Shown here: piece after piece, positions 18,332 through 26,674 of the stretch
How positions within the stretch are numbered: position 1 is the stretch's first letter
How the letters are laid out: each line of letters starts with the position of its first letter
Assembly (NCBI GenBank): GCA_945876385.1
Contig: CAMCNU010000004.1
Span: forward strand, 48,140-112,139
Origin: an uncultured Veillonellaceae bacterium
GTDB taxonomy: Bacteria > Bacillota > Negativicutes > Veillonellales > Negativicoccaceae
Direction of reading: 5' to 3'
Length of the DNA stretch: 64,000 bases
Made by a program: the position numbers and the translations under genes
Notes under the pieces: model-generated
The model's database searches: none
Told to the model about the DNA's origin: nothing
The model's input: the letters and a program-made list of their open reading frames with translations, nothing else

Positions 18332-19397
18332 CTCCCTCACCGTCCAATTCAATCTGTTGCATCTTGCCTTCGAGTTCGCGCGGAATATCCGTACCGGTAA
18401 TAATCATCTGAATCCGATGCGCATCAATCCACGCCAAAAACGCCAGCCGCCGGCGTTTGTCCAATTCGCTTAACACATCATCCAATAATAAAATCGGCCG
18501 CTCGCCGGTCTGCTCCTGCAAAAAATCAATCTCGCATAATTTGAGCGCGAGCACTGCCAATCGCTGTTCTCCTTGTGACCCGTAGCGCGCCATATCCCAA
18601 GTATCACGCTCCAGCCGCCAATCGCCGCGATGCGGGCCGACGGATGTATATCCGTAGCGCATATCCCGTTCCCGACTCGCCGCCAGCATTTGGCGATAGG
18701 ATTCCGTATCCGGATCATCCTGGGCGGCATACGGACGAAGATACCGCAGACTCATCTCCGTTTTCGTATCACTGATTTCCGTAATGACCTCTTGTAAACG
18801 CCGATTCCATGCATCCATCGCGCTCAGACGCGCAGCCGTAATATACGCCGCTTGCTGCGCCAATTGTTCATCCCAGCCGTAAGCACTGCTCTCGTCGCCG
18901 ATTTTCAGGCAACGGTTACGCTGTGCCAATACGCGATTGTAGCGAAGGAGCGCGTCATAGTACAGCGGATTGGCACGAGCCAACGATAAATCCAAAAACC
19001 GCCGACGCGGTTGCGGACCTCCTTTGACCAGCTGAATATCGTCCGGACCGAAAAAAATCGTCTGTAAAGTCTCCACCAATTCTTTCTGCTTGACCGGCGT
19101 ATCATTTAATGTCATTTCTTTGCGGTCACGCCGATGTATTTTGAGACGAATTTTTTGCTCGACTTGCCGATGTACGAAATCAACCCCGACAGAAGCACTG
19201 TCCGCGGCATGCAAAATCACCACGGCATCTCGATTGGTCCGCGGTGATTTGCCGACCGACGCCATGTACAGCGCCTCCAGAATCGATGTTTTGCCGCCGC
19301 CGTTCGGACCGTGAATCAATGTCACCAATCCGTCAAATGTAATCTGTTTCGCCGTATATTTACGGAAATTGACGACCTGCAGCGAATTAATCTTCAT
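18315..19397 (-). CDS. recF: DNA replication/repair ATPase RecF
   Basis: 360 residues, standard length. Walker A GPNGGGKTSILEALY near residue 30, the ABC-type signature SQGEQRLAVLALKLCE and Walker B PILLLDDVLSELD near the C-terminus. RecF loads RecA at gaps with RecO and RecR. It starts at ATG 19397, overlapping rlbA by 11 bases, and overlaps dciA downstream, so the dnaN-rlbA-recF-dciA genes form one tightly packed operon. Confidence 0.97.
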   Translation of the reverse strand: MKINSLQVVNFRKYTAKQITFDGLVTLIHGPNGGGKTSILEALYMASVGKSPRTNRDAVVILHAADSASVGVDFVHRQVEQKIRLKIHRRDRKEMTLNDTPVKQKELVETLQTIFFGPDDIQLVKGGPQPRRRFLDLSLARANPLYYDALLRYNRVLAQRNRCLKIGDESSAYGWDEQLAQQAAYITAARLSAMDAWNRRLQEVITEISDTKTEMSLRYLRPYAAQDDPDTESYRQMLAASRERDMRYGYTSVGPHRGDWRLERDTWDMARYGSQGEQRLAVLALKLCEIDFLQEQTGERPILLLDDVLSELDKRRRLAFLAWIDAHRIQMIITGTDIPRELEGKMQQIELDGEGDGTME

Positions 19398-19614
19398 CGG
19401 TTTCCCGTACCAACAACAACGTGCCGATATCAGGGATATCTACCCGGTCACCGACGGTCAGTTGCTTGCGAATGACCGTGCACGGAGCACCGTTTACCCA
19501 AATATCGCCGCTAAGGATGAATTGCTTGGCCGCACCGCCCGAGGCGACAATCCCTTCCCATTTTAATAATTGGTCAAGGGCAATGGTCTCCGTCGTAATG
19601 GCTACTTTTTTCAT
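19387..19614 (-). CDS. S4-domain RNA-binding protein (YaaA/RlbA type)
   Basis: 75 residues consisting of a single S4 fold (LDQLLKWEGIVASGGAAKQF, LSGDIWVNGA), the small RNA-binding protein invariably found between dnaN and recF in Firmicutes. ATG 19614 directly follows the dnaN stop (TAAATG), so translation is coupled. Its role is thought to concern ribosome assembly or RNA binding; nothing more can be read here. Confidence 0.9.
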   Translation of the reverse strand: MKKVAITTETIALDQLLKWEGIVASGGAAKQFILSGDIWVNGAPCTVIRKQLTVGDRVDIPDIGTLLLVRETDED

Positions 19615-20721
19615 TTAATTTCCCCGCATCGGTGTCACAATATACCGATATAATTCATCCTGCTCCTGTTCTACCAGCATCGGTCCGTTGGGCAACATAT
19701 GCAATGTCACCGTATCGCCGTACGAATGTTTCAAGATATCCAATAAATAAAAACAATTGAAAACAATATCCAGCGGCGCTCCCTCATATTGACAGGGAAT
19801 TGTTTCTTCCATACTGCCGTACTCCGCACTGACAACACTGGTTTCAAGTTGATTGTCGCTCCATTTCAACGTCACCGTCCGATAGGTCATGTTGCGGGCA
19901 ATCAATGCCGCCCGTTCCAATGCGGCCGTCAAGGATTTTCTGTCGATGACCGCTTTGGCCTGAAACGTCGCCGGGAACACCCGCCGGTAATCGGGAAATT
20001 CACCTTCAATCAACGACGCGACAAAGTACACATTGCCGAATGAAAAAGCCACTTTGGAACGGAACCAGTGAATCGTCACCGGAATGCTGTCTTCTGCCGG
20101 CAATAACCGAATCAAATCCGCCCATACTTTTTCCGGAATGACCAGGGATACCGGTCGTGCCATGGCCTCTTCCAATTCGACATCGCGACAGGCCAACCGG
20201 TGAGTATCCGTCGCCACCATCCGCGCCCGGCGATATTGGGCTTCCAATAAAATCCCCGTAAAAATCGCGCGTTGGTTATCTCCGCCGACCGCAAATCGGG
20301 TCTGTTGGTACATATCTTTGAGTTGGTCGCTCGGCAATACGGCGGTTTGTGTCTGATCCAATGTTTCCAAACGCGGAAATTCACCGGCAAGCCCCATGAC
20401 CAAATCATTTTCGCTTTGGCCGCAAGAAACCGTGACGACTTTTTCTTTGTCCGTATGAATGGTGACGGATGGAGCACTGAATTTTTTGACCAAGTCAATC
20501 AAGTACGGTGCACGGATGACCGTATCGCCGCTTTCCATGACGGTAGCCGGAACCTCTACATGAATACCGATAATATAATCGGTTGCTTCGATTTCCAAAC
20601 AATCATCATGCGCGGAAAAGAAAATTCCCAAATCATCATTATTGGCGATTTTGGATGTGGCAGCACGACTGACCGTATCCAGAGCACGTTGCAATTGTGC
20701 GGTTTCGATTTGAATGTTCAT
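19615..20721 (-). CDS. dnaN: DNA polymerase III sliding clamp (beta subunit)
   Basis: 368 residues from ATG 20721 (AGGAGG five bases upstream). Three clamp domains are recognisable: MNIQIETAQLQRALDTVSRA at the N-terminus, LAGEFPRLE and IEGEFPDYRRVFP in the second and third repeats, and the C-terminal YRYIVTPMR. It forms the ring that tethers polymerase III. An upstream in-frame extension through the intergenic DnaA boxes has no ribosome site and is rejected. Confidence 0.98.
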   Translation of the reverse strand: MNIQIETAQLQRALDTVSRAATSKIANNDDLGIFFSAHDDCLEIEATDYIIGIHVEVPATVMESGDTVIRAPYLIDLVKKFSAPSVTIHTDKEKVVTVSCGQSENDLVMGLAGEFPRLETLDQTQTAVLPSDQLKDMYQQTRFAVGGDNQRAIFTGILLEAQYRRARMVATDTHRLACRDVELEEAMARPVSLVIPEKVWADLIRLLPAEDSIPVTIHWFRSKVAFSFGNVYFVASLIEGEFPDYRRVFPATFQAKAVIDRKSLTAALERAALIARNMTYRTVTLKWSDNQLETSVVSAEYGSMEETIPCQYEGAPLDIVFNCFYLLDILKHSYGDTVTLHMLPNGPMLVEQEQDELYRYIVTPMRGN

Positions 20722-20789
20722 AGTGGCCTCCTGTGATTCGACTGAATAAATAGAAAAATGCTTAAAAGAGCAGTAGTAATAGTAGGGAC

Positions 20790-20940
20790 GGTGGATATGT
20801 TGACAACAAATCCCAATCCGTACGCTGTGGGACGTGGATGGCGCGGATAACTTCGTGGATAACAAAATCGAGCTATCCACGATATCCTCCGAAACGGAAA
20901 TAAAATCGTGAGGGAAGGATATATCCACAAGTTATCCCCG
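20790..20940. other. oriC: DnaA-box cluster between dnaN and dnaA (part of oriC)
   Basis: Near-consensus DnaA boxes (TTATCCACA or complement): GGTGGATAT 20790-20798, CGCGGATAA 20842-20850, CGTGGATAA 20854-20862, CTATCCACG 20873-20881, ATATCCACA 20921-20929 and TTATCCCCG 20932-20940. Their presence in the dnaA-dnaN spacer and the gene-direction switch near 24 kb support an origin split around dnaA, as in Bacillus. Confidence 0.75.
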
Positions 20941-20941
20941 G

Positions 20942-22471
20942 TTATTGCACGGAGTCATCCCCGACGAGTTGTCGTTTCATGTGTTGGATTTCTTCTTTGA
21001 AGGATGTGTCGGTATTGATTTTCTTGGTGATTTTTTCATAGGCATAGATAATGGTGGTGTGATCCCTGCTGAAAAAAGAACCGATTTGGGTAAAGGACCA
21101 GTCCAGCAATTCGCGGCACAAATACATCGATACTTGACGTGCAGTCGCGATATTTTTCGGTCGTGACTTCCCGAGAATTTTTTTGCGGTCGACTTTGTAA
21201 AAGCGTGCAATCTCCGCGATAATCATTTCGGCGTCGAGCGGTTTTCGTTTGTTTTTCGGTAATAAATCGGCCAGGTATTCCTTGGTTTGTTCAAGTGAAA
21301 TCGGACCCGTGAGATGGTTGGTTTGTTGCTCGATGCCATAGTAGGTCAAAATGCGGTTGAAGGCTTTTTCCACATCCCGCATGTTTTGATAAAAATTTTC
21401 CGCGATGAATTGGATACTGTCTGCGCCTAGCGGAAAATGTTCCGCGGTCGCCAGTTGTTGCAAGTAGGCACTGCGGATTTCAAAATCGGGCGGCTTGATT
21501 TCCACGACCAGACCCGCACTGAAGCGACTGGTCAATCGGTTTTCGATTTCTTCAATATCTTCCGGCAAGCGGTCGCAGGTCATGACGATTTGTTTGCTGT
21601 AATTGAGCAGCTCGTTGAACGTATGAAAAAACTCTTCCTGGGTACCGTCTTTTTTACCGAAAAACTGGACATCATCAATCAAAAGATAGTCGACATTACG
21701 ATATTTTTCCCGAAATTGTTGATTGAGATTGATGTCGCGTTTGCTTAAAGAAGAAATAAAATCATTGGTAAATTGTTCGCTGGTCAAAAACAGCACCGTT
21801 TTTTCCGGGGTATGCGTACGGACATGGTTGCAAATCGCATGCATGAGATGCGTTTTGCCGAGGCCTGATTTACCGTAAATAAAAAACGGATTTTGCTGTT
21901 GGGCGGGAGCTTCCGCGACGGCTTTCGCGCTGGCAAAGGCCATTTGATTCGGTTTGCCGACGATAAAATTGGCAAACGTATATTCCTGATTAATCGGGAT
22001 ACCGGTGTGAACGGGAAGTTCTGCCCGCGCGGGGGTTGTCGACTGTTCTGTCGGCAGCACGGGGAGCGGCGGTGAGACCGTCGGTACGGCCGGCGGTGTG
22101 GGCGGCACTTCCGGTAGTTTCGCCAGATAGGCCGAGCGTTCTTCCTGTGTCAGCGAGAGTGTTTGGGTGAGCGGCGGTATCAGCGAGGAATCCGACAAGC
22201 TTGACGATACGGGATTCGTTTCGCTTGCGGTCATAATACTGACAGCCAGCGGTGCACCGTTCATTTCGTTGACAACGGCTTGTAAATCCGTAAATAAATT
22301 ATTTTCGAGCCAAATTTTGTGAAACGGTTTGGCGACTTGCAAGACGAGTTCCGTATCGTCGGCGCGGATAGGAATCACATTGGTTTGCAACCAGTCAACC
22401 GATTCGGTGGAGATACGAAGTGTCAATTGGCTCAATATGATTTGCCAAAAATCATTGACATTGGGTAACAT
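20942..22471 (-). CDS. dnaA: Chromosomal replication initiator DnaA
   Basis: 509 residues. ATG 22471 (AAGGAG five bases upstream) is preferred over GTG 22477. Domain I is at the N-terminus (VNDFWQIILSQL), domain II is a proline-rich linker (VPPTPPAVPTVSPPLP region). Domain III is the AAA+ core with Walker A GKSGLGKTHLMHAI and Walker B LLIDDVQFFGKKDG. Domain IV carries the DNA-binding signature near SRDHTTIIYAYEKI. It binds the DnaA boxes on either side of its own gene and probably represses itself through the box just past its promoter. Confidence 0.98.
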   Translation of the reverse strand: MLPNVNDFWQIILSQLTLRISTESVDWLQTNVIPIRADDTELVLQVAKPFHKIWLENNLFTDLQAVVNEMNGAPLAVSIMTASETNPVSSSLSDSSLIPPLTQTLSLTQEERSAYLAKLPEVPPTPPAVPTVSPPLPVLPTEQSTTPARAELPVHTGIPINQEYTFANFIVGKPNQMAFASAKAVAEAPAQQQNPFFIYGKSGLGKTHLMHAICNHVRTHTPEKTVLFLTSEQFTNDFISSLSKRDINLNQQFREKYRNVDYLLIDDVQFFGKKDGTQEEFFHTFNELLNYSKQIVMTCDRLPEDIEEIENRLTSRFSAGLVVEIKPPDFEIRSAYLQQLATAEHFPLGADSIQFIAENFYQNMRDVEKAFNRILTYYGIEQQTNHLTGPISLEQTKEYLADLLPKNKRKPLDAEMIIAEIARFYKVDRKKILGKSRPKNIATARQVSMYLCRELLDWSFTQIGSFFSRDHTTIIYAYEKITKKINTDTSFKEEIQHMKRQLVGDDSVQ

Positions 22472-22533
22472 ATACACTCCTTATGCATGTGAAAATGTAG
22501 AATAAGTCCCGTCATGCCTTTGTGCGCAGAATG

Positions 22534-22588
22534 TTATCCTGTGGAAAACGGGGACAAAATGTGGATAAGTTGATGTGATTTCATTTTA
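22534..22588 (-). promoter_or_regulatory. dnaA promoter with DnaA boxes (autoregulation, oriC part)
   Basis: Minus-strand extended -10 TGG TAAAAT (22583-22591) is followed within 15 bases by a perfect DnaA box TGTGGATAA (22560-22568), then TGTGGAAAA (22540-22548) and a weak box TTATCCTGT (22534-22542). Boxes immediately downstream of the start site fit DnaA repression of its own gene and also the upstream origin half. Confidence 0.7.
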
Positions 22589-22648
22589 CCATATTTTATG
22601 TAGCGGAGAAAGACGGAGACAGACGGGACGTTTGTAGGGGGAGAAAAA

Positions 22649-22676
22649 TAAAAAATCCCTCCGCCGAGCGGAGGGA
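22649..22676 (-). terminator. Terminator of brnQ
   Basis: Minus-strand stem TCCCTCCGC/GCGGAGGGA with a 3-base loop followed by a T-run; seven bases after the brnQ stop. Confidence 0.9.
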
Positions 22677-22682
22677 TTACAT

Positions 22683-24005
22683 TCAGTGACGGACCAATCG
22701 GCAATGCAAGAGACCGATGAGAAATCCGATAAATGCAAAACTGATCCAGCCGAGTCCGTAATTGAACAGCGGCAAATAGGTTTCACCGAAGGTATTGACA
22801 GCAGCCAAATCGACGCCGGCGGTACGCAGTCCGTCCCATACGGAAGGAATCAATGTCAGACCGATGGTCCAGGCGTATACGGCACGACGATGGCCGAAAT
22901 ACGGAGAGGCAAAGGTCAATGCCATTAACACCATGGTGAGCGGATAGAGAAACATCAGAATCGGAATCGCGGCGGAAATAATCGTCGACAGGCCGATGAT
23001 ACCGACACATCCCGAAAAGACCGAAAAGACGGTGACCCATGTCCGATAGGAAAGGGCGGGGATTAATTCCGAAAAATACGAGCCGCAGGATGAAATCAGA
23101 CCGATACTGGTCGTCAAGCAGGCAAGCAGGACGATAAAGGCGAGAATAATCGCGCCCGGTGCGCCGAAATAATACTGTGTAGACAAGGCCAAGACGGGGG
23201 CACCCGTTTCCTGCAGGCCGATACCGGACACGCTGGTTGCACCGATATTGGCAATAAAGATATAGACAAACGCCAAGCAAAGGGCAGCGACAATGCCGGA
23301 TTTCATCGTGGCGGCGGCAATTTCTTTTTCATGCTGCGCGCCGTACTGTTTGACGGATTTGACAATCAAGATGCCGAATACCAGTGAAGCGAGTGCGTCC
23401 ATGGTATTGTAGCCGTCCAAGAACCCTTGCGCAAACGCCAATCCGGATGTGGCATACAGCGCGACCGGCGGTTGCGGTTCGCCGATCGGATTGAGCAATG
23501 ATTGGGCAATTAAAATAAATAATAACAATAATAATGCCGGTGTCAAAAACTTACCGATTCGTTCCACCAATTTACTGGGGGAAATGGAAAACCACCAGGA
23601 AATAACAAAGAATGCGGCCAAGAACAATCCCAGTTCGGTTGTACCGGCGCCGCTTCCCAAGAAGGGGCGAACGGCAATTTCGTACGAGACGGTGCCCGTA
23701 CGGGGTATCGCAAAGCAAGGGCCGATGGTCAAGTATAATAGTACGGTAAAAAATACACCGTACCACGGATGTACCCGTCCGGCGAGGTCTTGCAGGTCAC
23801 GACTGCCCGAGTACCCGATAGCGATGACACCCAATAACGGAAGCCCGACGCCGGTAATCAGGAATCCCAATGTGGCGAGCGGGAAGTTGGTCCCGGCTTG
23901 CTGTCCGAGTGATGCCGGAAAAATGAGGTTGCCCGCTCCGAAGAATAATGCAAACAGCATCAGCCCGATGGCGACGTAAGCGGAACGAGAAATTTTTGTG
24001 TCCAT
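22683..24005 (-). CDS. brnQ: Branched-chain amino acid carrier BrnQ (LIV-II)
   Basis: 440 residues with about 12 hydrophobic helices. The N-terminus YVAIGLMLFALFFGAGNLIFPASLGQ is the LIVCS family signature, and QGFLDGYNTMDALASLVFG is the conserved central segment. It is a sodium- or proton-coupled importer of leucine, isoleucine and valine. GGGAGG precedes ATG 24005 by nine bases. It is a single-gene unit with a strong promoter, divergent from rpmH across the origin-side gap. Confidence 0.95.
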   Translation of the reverse strand: MDTKISRSAYVAIGLMLFALFFGAGNLIFPASLGQQAGTNFPLATLGFLITGVGLPLLGVIAIGYSGSRDLQDLAGRVHPWYGVFFTVLLYLTIGPCFAIPRTGTVSYEIAVRPFLGSGAGTTELGLFLAAFFVISWWFSISPSKLVERIGKFLTPALLLLLFILIAQSLLNPIGEPQPPVALYATSGLAFAQGFLDGYNTMDALASLVFGILIVKSVKQYGAQHEKEIAAATMKSGIVAALCLAFVYIFIANIGATSVSGIGLQETGAPVLALSTQYYFGAPGAIILAFIVLLACLTTSIGLISSCGSYFSELIPALSYRTWVTVFSVFSGCVGIIGLSTIISAAIPILMFLYPLTMVLMALTFASPYFGHRRAVYAWTIGLTLIPSVWDGLRTAGVDLAAVNTFGETYLPLFNYGLGWISFAFIGFLIGLLHCRLVRH

Positions 24006-24040
24006 AATGAGTATCCTCCCTATTCAAGTTAGTTCTCACT

Positions 24041-24069
24041 ATTATAATCGAATCAAACGGCTGTTTCAA
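24041..24069 (-). promoter_or_regulatory. Promoter of brnQ
   Basis: Minus strand TTGAAA, 17-base spacer, TATAAT. A 7-bp inverted repeat GTCCCTG-N13-CAGGGAC (24116-24142) lies upstream, between this promoter and that of rpmH, and could be a regulator site. Confidence 0.8.
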
Positions 24070-24179
24070 TAGAAATCGAGAAAAAATATAAAAAAATATC
24101 GCCTCATTGAGAATCGTCCCTGAAACACATCAAAACAGGGACCGAACGGAGACAAAAATCATGACGTCGGCGGAAATGT

Positions 24180-24208
24180 TTGACAGGAGCGCTGTTTTTC
24201 AATATAAT
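24180..24208 (+). promoter_or_regulatory. Consensus promoter of the rpmH operon
   Basis: TTGACA, 17-base spacer, TATAAT: a perfect match to the housekeeping consensus. The 5' leader contains a short hairpin AACGGA/TCCGTT (24239-24254) before the AAGGAGG site. Confidence 0.9.
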
Positions 24209-24277
24209 AATTTTGTTATGAGCAAAGGTCCGATACTAACGGAAAGATCCGTTAAATATAGTAAGGAGGTGGGCTAG

Positions 24278-24412
24278 ATGAAACGTACATATCAACCGAA
24301 CGTATTGTGGCGCAAACGCACGCACGGATTTCGTGAACGTATGAAAACCAAAGGCGGCCGCATGGTGCTCAAGAGAAGAAGATTAAAAGGTAGAAAAACA
24401 TTGTCCGCCTAA
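24278..24412 (+). CDS. rpmH: Ribosomal protein bL34
   Basis: 44 residues, Lys/Arg-rich, opening [20 protein letters not shown] and ending in KGRKTLSA, the invariant bL34 pattern. AAGGAGG lies eight bases before ATG 24278. It is the first gene of the rpmH-rnpA-yidD-yidC-jag cluster and is driven by a perfect consensus promoter. A stem-loop separates it from rnpA, which would let bL34 be made in far greater amount than RnpA. Confidence 0.98.
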   Translation: MKRTYQPNVLWRKRTHGFRERMKTKGGRMVLKRRRLKGRKTLSA

Positions 24413-24425
24413 ACGAGGCGACGCG

Positions 24426-24449
24426 AGAACTTGGCCTCGGCCAAGTTCT
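24426..24449 (+). terminator. Stem-loop between rpmH and rnpA (attenuator or processing site)
   Basis: AGAACTTGGCC/GGCCAAGTTCT, an 11-bp perfect stem with a tiny loop, followed by only a weak U-tract (TATTGTC). It lies between the rpmH stop and the rnpA site, so probably partial termination or mRNA processing. Confidence 0.6.
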
Positions 24450-24469
24450 TATTGTCTAAGGTGAAAAGT

Positions 24470-24814
24470 ATGAATGATCTCAAAAAAGAGTATCGCATAC
24501 GCGAAAATCGTGAGTTTCGGTATGTGTATCGTCGCGGCAAGGTATGGGTATCGTCGCGGGCGGTGCTGTATGTCCTGCCGCAAGCGGGTCAATCGACACG
24601 TATCGGTTTTGTCACCGGCAAAAAAATCGGTTCGGCCGTGCAACGCAATCGGGCGCGGCGTTTGATGCGTGAAGTCTATCGGCTGCATCGGGACCGATTA
24701 CAGCAGGGGTATTTGTTGGTATTGGTCGGTCGCGGTCCGTTACCGCGGGCGACGTATGCCGAAGCGGAAAAAGAGATTGTCGGCTTGTGGAAACGGGCCC
24801 GTGTGATGAAGTGA
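24470..24814 (+). CDS. rnpA: Ribonuclease P protein component
   Basis: 114 residues from ATG 24470 (AAGGTG six bases upstream). The RNR signature [18 protein letters not shown] is intact, as is FVTGKKIG. It binds the RNase P RNA and helps mature tRNA 5' ends. Its stop overlaps the yidD start as TGATG. Confidence 0.97.
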   Translation: MNDLKKEYRIRENREFRYVYRRGKVWVSSRAVLYVLPQAGQSTRIGFVTGKKIGSAVQRNRARRLMREVYRLHRDRLQQGYLLVLVGRGPLPRATYAEAEKEIVGLWKRARVMK

Positions 24815-25044
24815 TGAAACGGCTGTTGCTCGGTTGTATACGGGGCTATCGCCGCTATCTGTCGCCGCTCAAATCGCCGTGCTGTCGGTTTGTCCCGACG
24901 TGCAGTGAATATGCGCTGGTGGCGATTGAGCGGTTCGGTGCGGTCGTCGGTACGTGGCTGGCGTTGTGCCGCATTGCCAAATGCCATCCCTTTCATCGTG
25001 GCGGGTATGATCCTGTTCCGCCCCGTTCAACACCGCGGAACTGA
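24814..25044 (+). CDS. yidD: Membrane protein insertion efficiency factor YidD
   Basis: 76 residues; [39 protein letters not shown] and [12 protein letters not shown] are the conserved haemolysin-alpha-like YidD segments with three cysteines. It is a small inner-face membrane-associated protein that assists YidC-dependent insertion. Coupled to rnpA through TGATG and followed by yidC 11 bases later. Confidence 0.95.
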   Translation: MKRLLLGCIRGYRRYLSPLKSPCCRFVPTCSEYALVAIERFGAVVGTWLALCRIAKCHPFHRGGYDPVPPRSTPRN

Positions 25045-25055
25045 GGAGGAGTGCA

Positions 25056-25736
25056 GTGAGTATTTTCAGCGATGCGATTGATTTTTTAGCGTCGATTATG
25101 CAGGTGTTTTTATCCTTTTGTTATGGGATTACGGTACACTTGGGTACGCCCAGTTACGGGATTGCCATTATTTTAATGACCGTATTGATTAAGGTGGCGC
25201 TGTTGCCGCTGGCTATCAAACAAATCCGCTCGATGAAGGGGATGCAGGAACTGCAGCCGCGGATTCAGGAATTACAAAAAAAGTATAAGGGCGATCCGCA
25301 ACGAATGCAGCAGGAAATGGCCAAGATGTATCAGGAGCTGGGTGTCAATCCGCTGTCCGGTTGCTTGCCGATGCTGATTCAGATGCCGTTTTTGATTTCG
25401 ATTTTCTATGCGTTGCGCGAGTACAGCTATGACCCGGAACACATGAGCTTTTTGTGGTTACCGAGTCTGGGCGCGGCCGATCCGCTGTATATTTTGCCGG
25501 TGTTGTCCGCGTTGTCGACGTTTATCATGCAAAAGCAGACCATGTCGACGAGCAGTGCATCGGGCGCGGCGGCACAGCAACAAAAGGTCATGCTTGTCTT
25601 CATGCCGCTGTTTATCGGGTATATCAGTTTGCAGTTTCCCAGCGGGCTGGTCATCTACTGGGTCGTATCCAATTTGTTCCAAATGATACAGCAGTTCATC
25701 ATGTTTCGTGCGGAGCCGAAAGGAGTCAAGTCATGA
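25056..25736 (+). CDS. yidC: Membrane protein insertase YidC
   Basis: 226 residues from GTG 25056 with GAGGAGG upstream. It has five hydrophobic segments and no large periplasmic P1 domain or lipoprotein signal, so it is the short core form. The hydrophilic-groove arginine lies in LAIKQIRSMKGMQELQPRIQ, and the C-terminal helices contain QFPSGLVIYWVVSNLF. It inserts and folds inner-membrane proteins with or without Sec. Overlaps jag as ATGA. Confidence 0.96.
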   Translation: MSIFSDAIDFLASIMQVFLSFCYGITVHLGTPSYGIAIILMTVLIKVALLPLAIKQIRSMKGMQELQPRIQELQKKYKGDPQRMQQEMAKMYQELGVNPLSGCLPMLIQMPFLISIFYALREYSYDPEHMSFLWLPSLGAADPLYILPVLSALSTFIMQKQTMSTSSASGAAAQQQKVMLVFMPLFIGYISLQFPSGLVIYWVVSNLFQMIQQFIMFRAEPKGVKS

Positions 25737-26632
25737 GAGAGTGTTTGGAAGTCACGGGAAAGACTGTCGAAGCGGCGGTCAATCAGGCGCTTGCAACGTG
25801 GAATGTGACTCGTGACGAGGTGGAAATTATCGTTGTGGAAGAGCCGAGCAAAGGGTTTTTGGGGTTCGGCGCGCGCGATGCAAAAGTCAAGGTGTTTCGC
25901 AAAGACACTGCGGCGGCCGCTCCGACACCCGCTGTCAAGTCGGTAGAAGAAGTCGCGCCGGGCGTAGCGGTGTTTAATGACGTGCGTTCGACCGAGCCGA
26001 CGACACCTGGCGCAGCGCCGGAGACAATCAGTTTGACGGAGACCGAGCCGCTGACGTTGGAGCGGGCATCCGAGCCGGAGCCGCCGGCGCAAGTCGTCAT
26101 TGCATCTGACGAGGAAGAAAAGGAAAGTGCTTCGCACCGGCGCGGGCGGGAGCGCGATGCGTTTTTCTCGGAAGCAGAACAGGACGTTGCCGCACAACGC
26201 GGAAAAGAGTTCTTGCAGCAGGTGACGCAATCGATGGGAGTTGCGGTCATGATTGAAAAAATGACGTCACCGGATATGATTCGGTTGCATTTGCACGGAG
26301 ACGATTTGGGGCTGCTCATCGGCAAGCGCGGGGCGACGCTGGACGCGTTGCAATATTTAACGAACCTCGCCGCCAATCGTGATGTGCGGGGACGGTACTT
26401 CATCATGCTGGACGTGGAAAATTATCGCGCGCGACGGGAAGAAACGCTTGTCGCCCTGGCACGACGGATGGCGACGAAAGTAAAGAAGAATCGGCGCAAG
26501 GTCGTTTTGGAGCCGATGAATGCCTATGAACGGAAAATCATTCACACCGCCCTGCAGGATGATCCGCAGGTATATACACTGAGTGAGGGAGAATATCAGA
26601 ATCGGCATCTGGTAATCCATTACCGCGAATAA
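25733..26632 (+). CDS. jag: RNA-binding protein Jag/KhpB (Jag-N, KH, R3H)
   Basis: 299 residues from ATG 25733 (AAAGGAG seven bases upstream). The Jag_N domain is at 1-50 (VEEPSKGFLGFGARDAKVKV). A low-complexity Ala/Pro/Glu linker of about 100 residues follows. A KH domain comes next (LLIGKRGATLDALQYL) and a C-terminal R3H domain (ANRDVRGRYF to ERKIIHTALQ). In other Firmicutes it partners KhpA and affects cell division and envelope growth through RNA. It ends the operon before an intrinsic terminator. Confidence 0.95.
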   Translation: MRECLEVTGKTVEAAVNQALATWNVTRDEVEIIVVEEPSKGFLGFGARDAKVKVFRKDTAAAAPTPAVKSVEEVAPGVAVFNDVRSTEPTTPGAAPETISLTETEPLTLERASEPEPPAQVVIASDEEEKESASHRRGRERDAFFSEAEQDVAAQRGKEFLQQVTQSMGVAVMIEKMTSPDMIRLHLHGDDLGLLIGKRGATLDALQYLTNLAANRDVRGRYFIMLDVENYRARREETLVALARRMATKVKKNRRKVVLEPMNAYERKIIHTALQDDPQVYTLSEGEYQNRHLVIHYRE

Positions 26633-26634
26633 TC

Positions 26635-26661
26635 GACCGGGGCAACCCGGTCTTATTTTTT
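26635..26661 (+). terminator. Terminator after jag
   Basis: GACCGGG/CCCGGTC stem with GCAA tetraloop, followed by TTATTTTTT. mnmE starts 14 bases later with no visible promoter, so some readthrough is likely. Confidence 0.9.
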
Positions 26662-26674
26662 AGGAAGGGCAAGT

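Noticed and set aside
19615..20928. Longer dnaN starting at 20928
   Set aside because: The extra 69 residues translate the DnaA-box spacer; ATG 20721 has a strong AGGAGG site and the conserved N-terminus.
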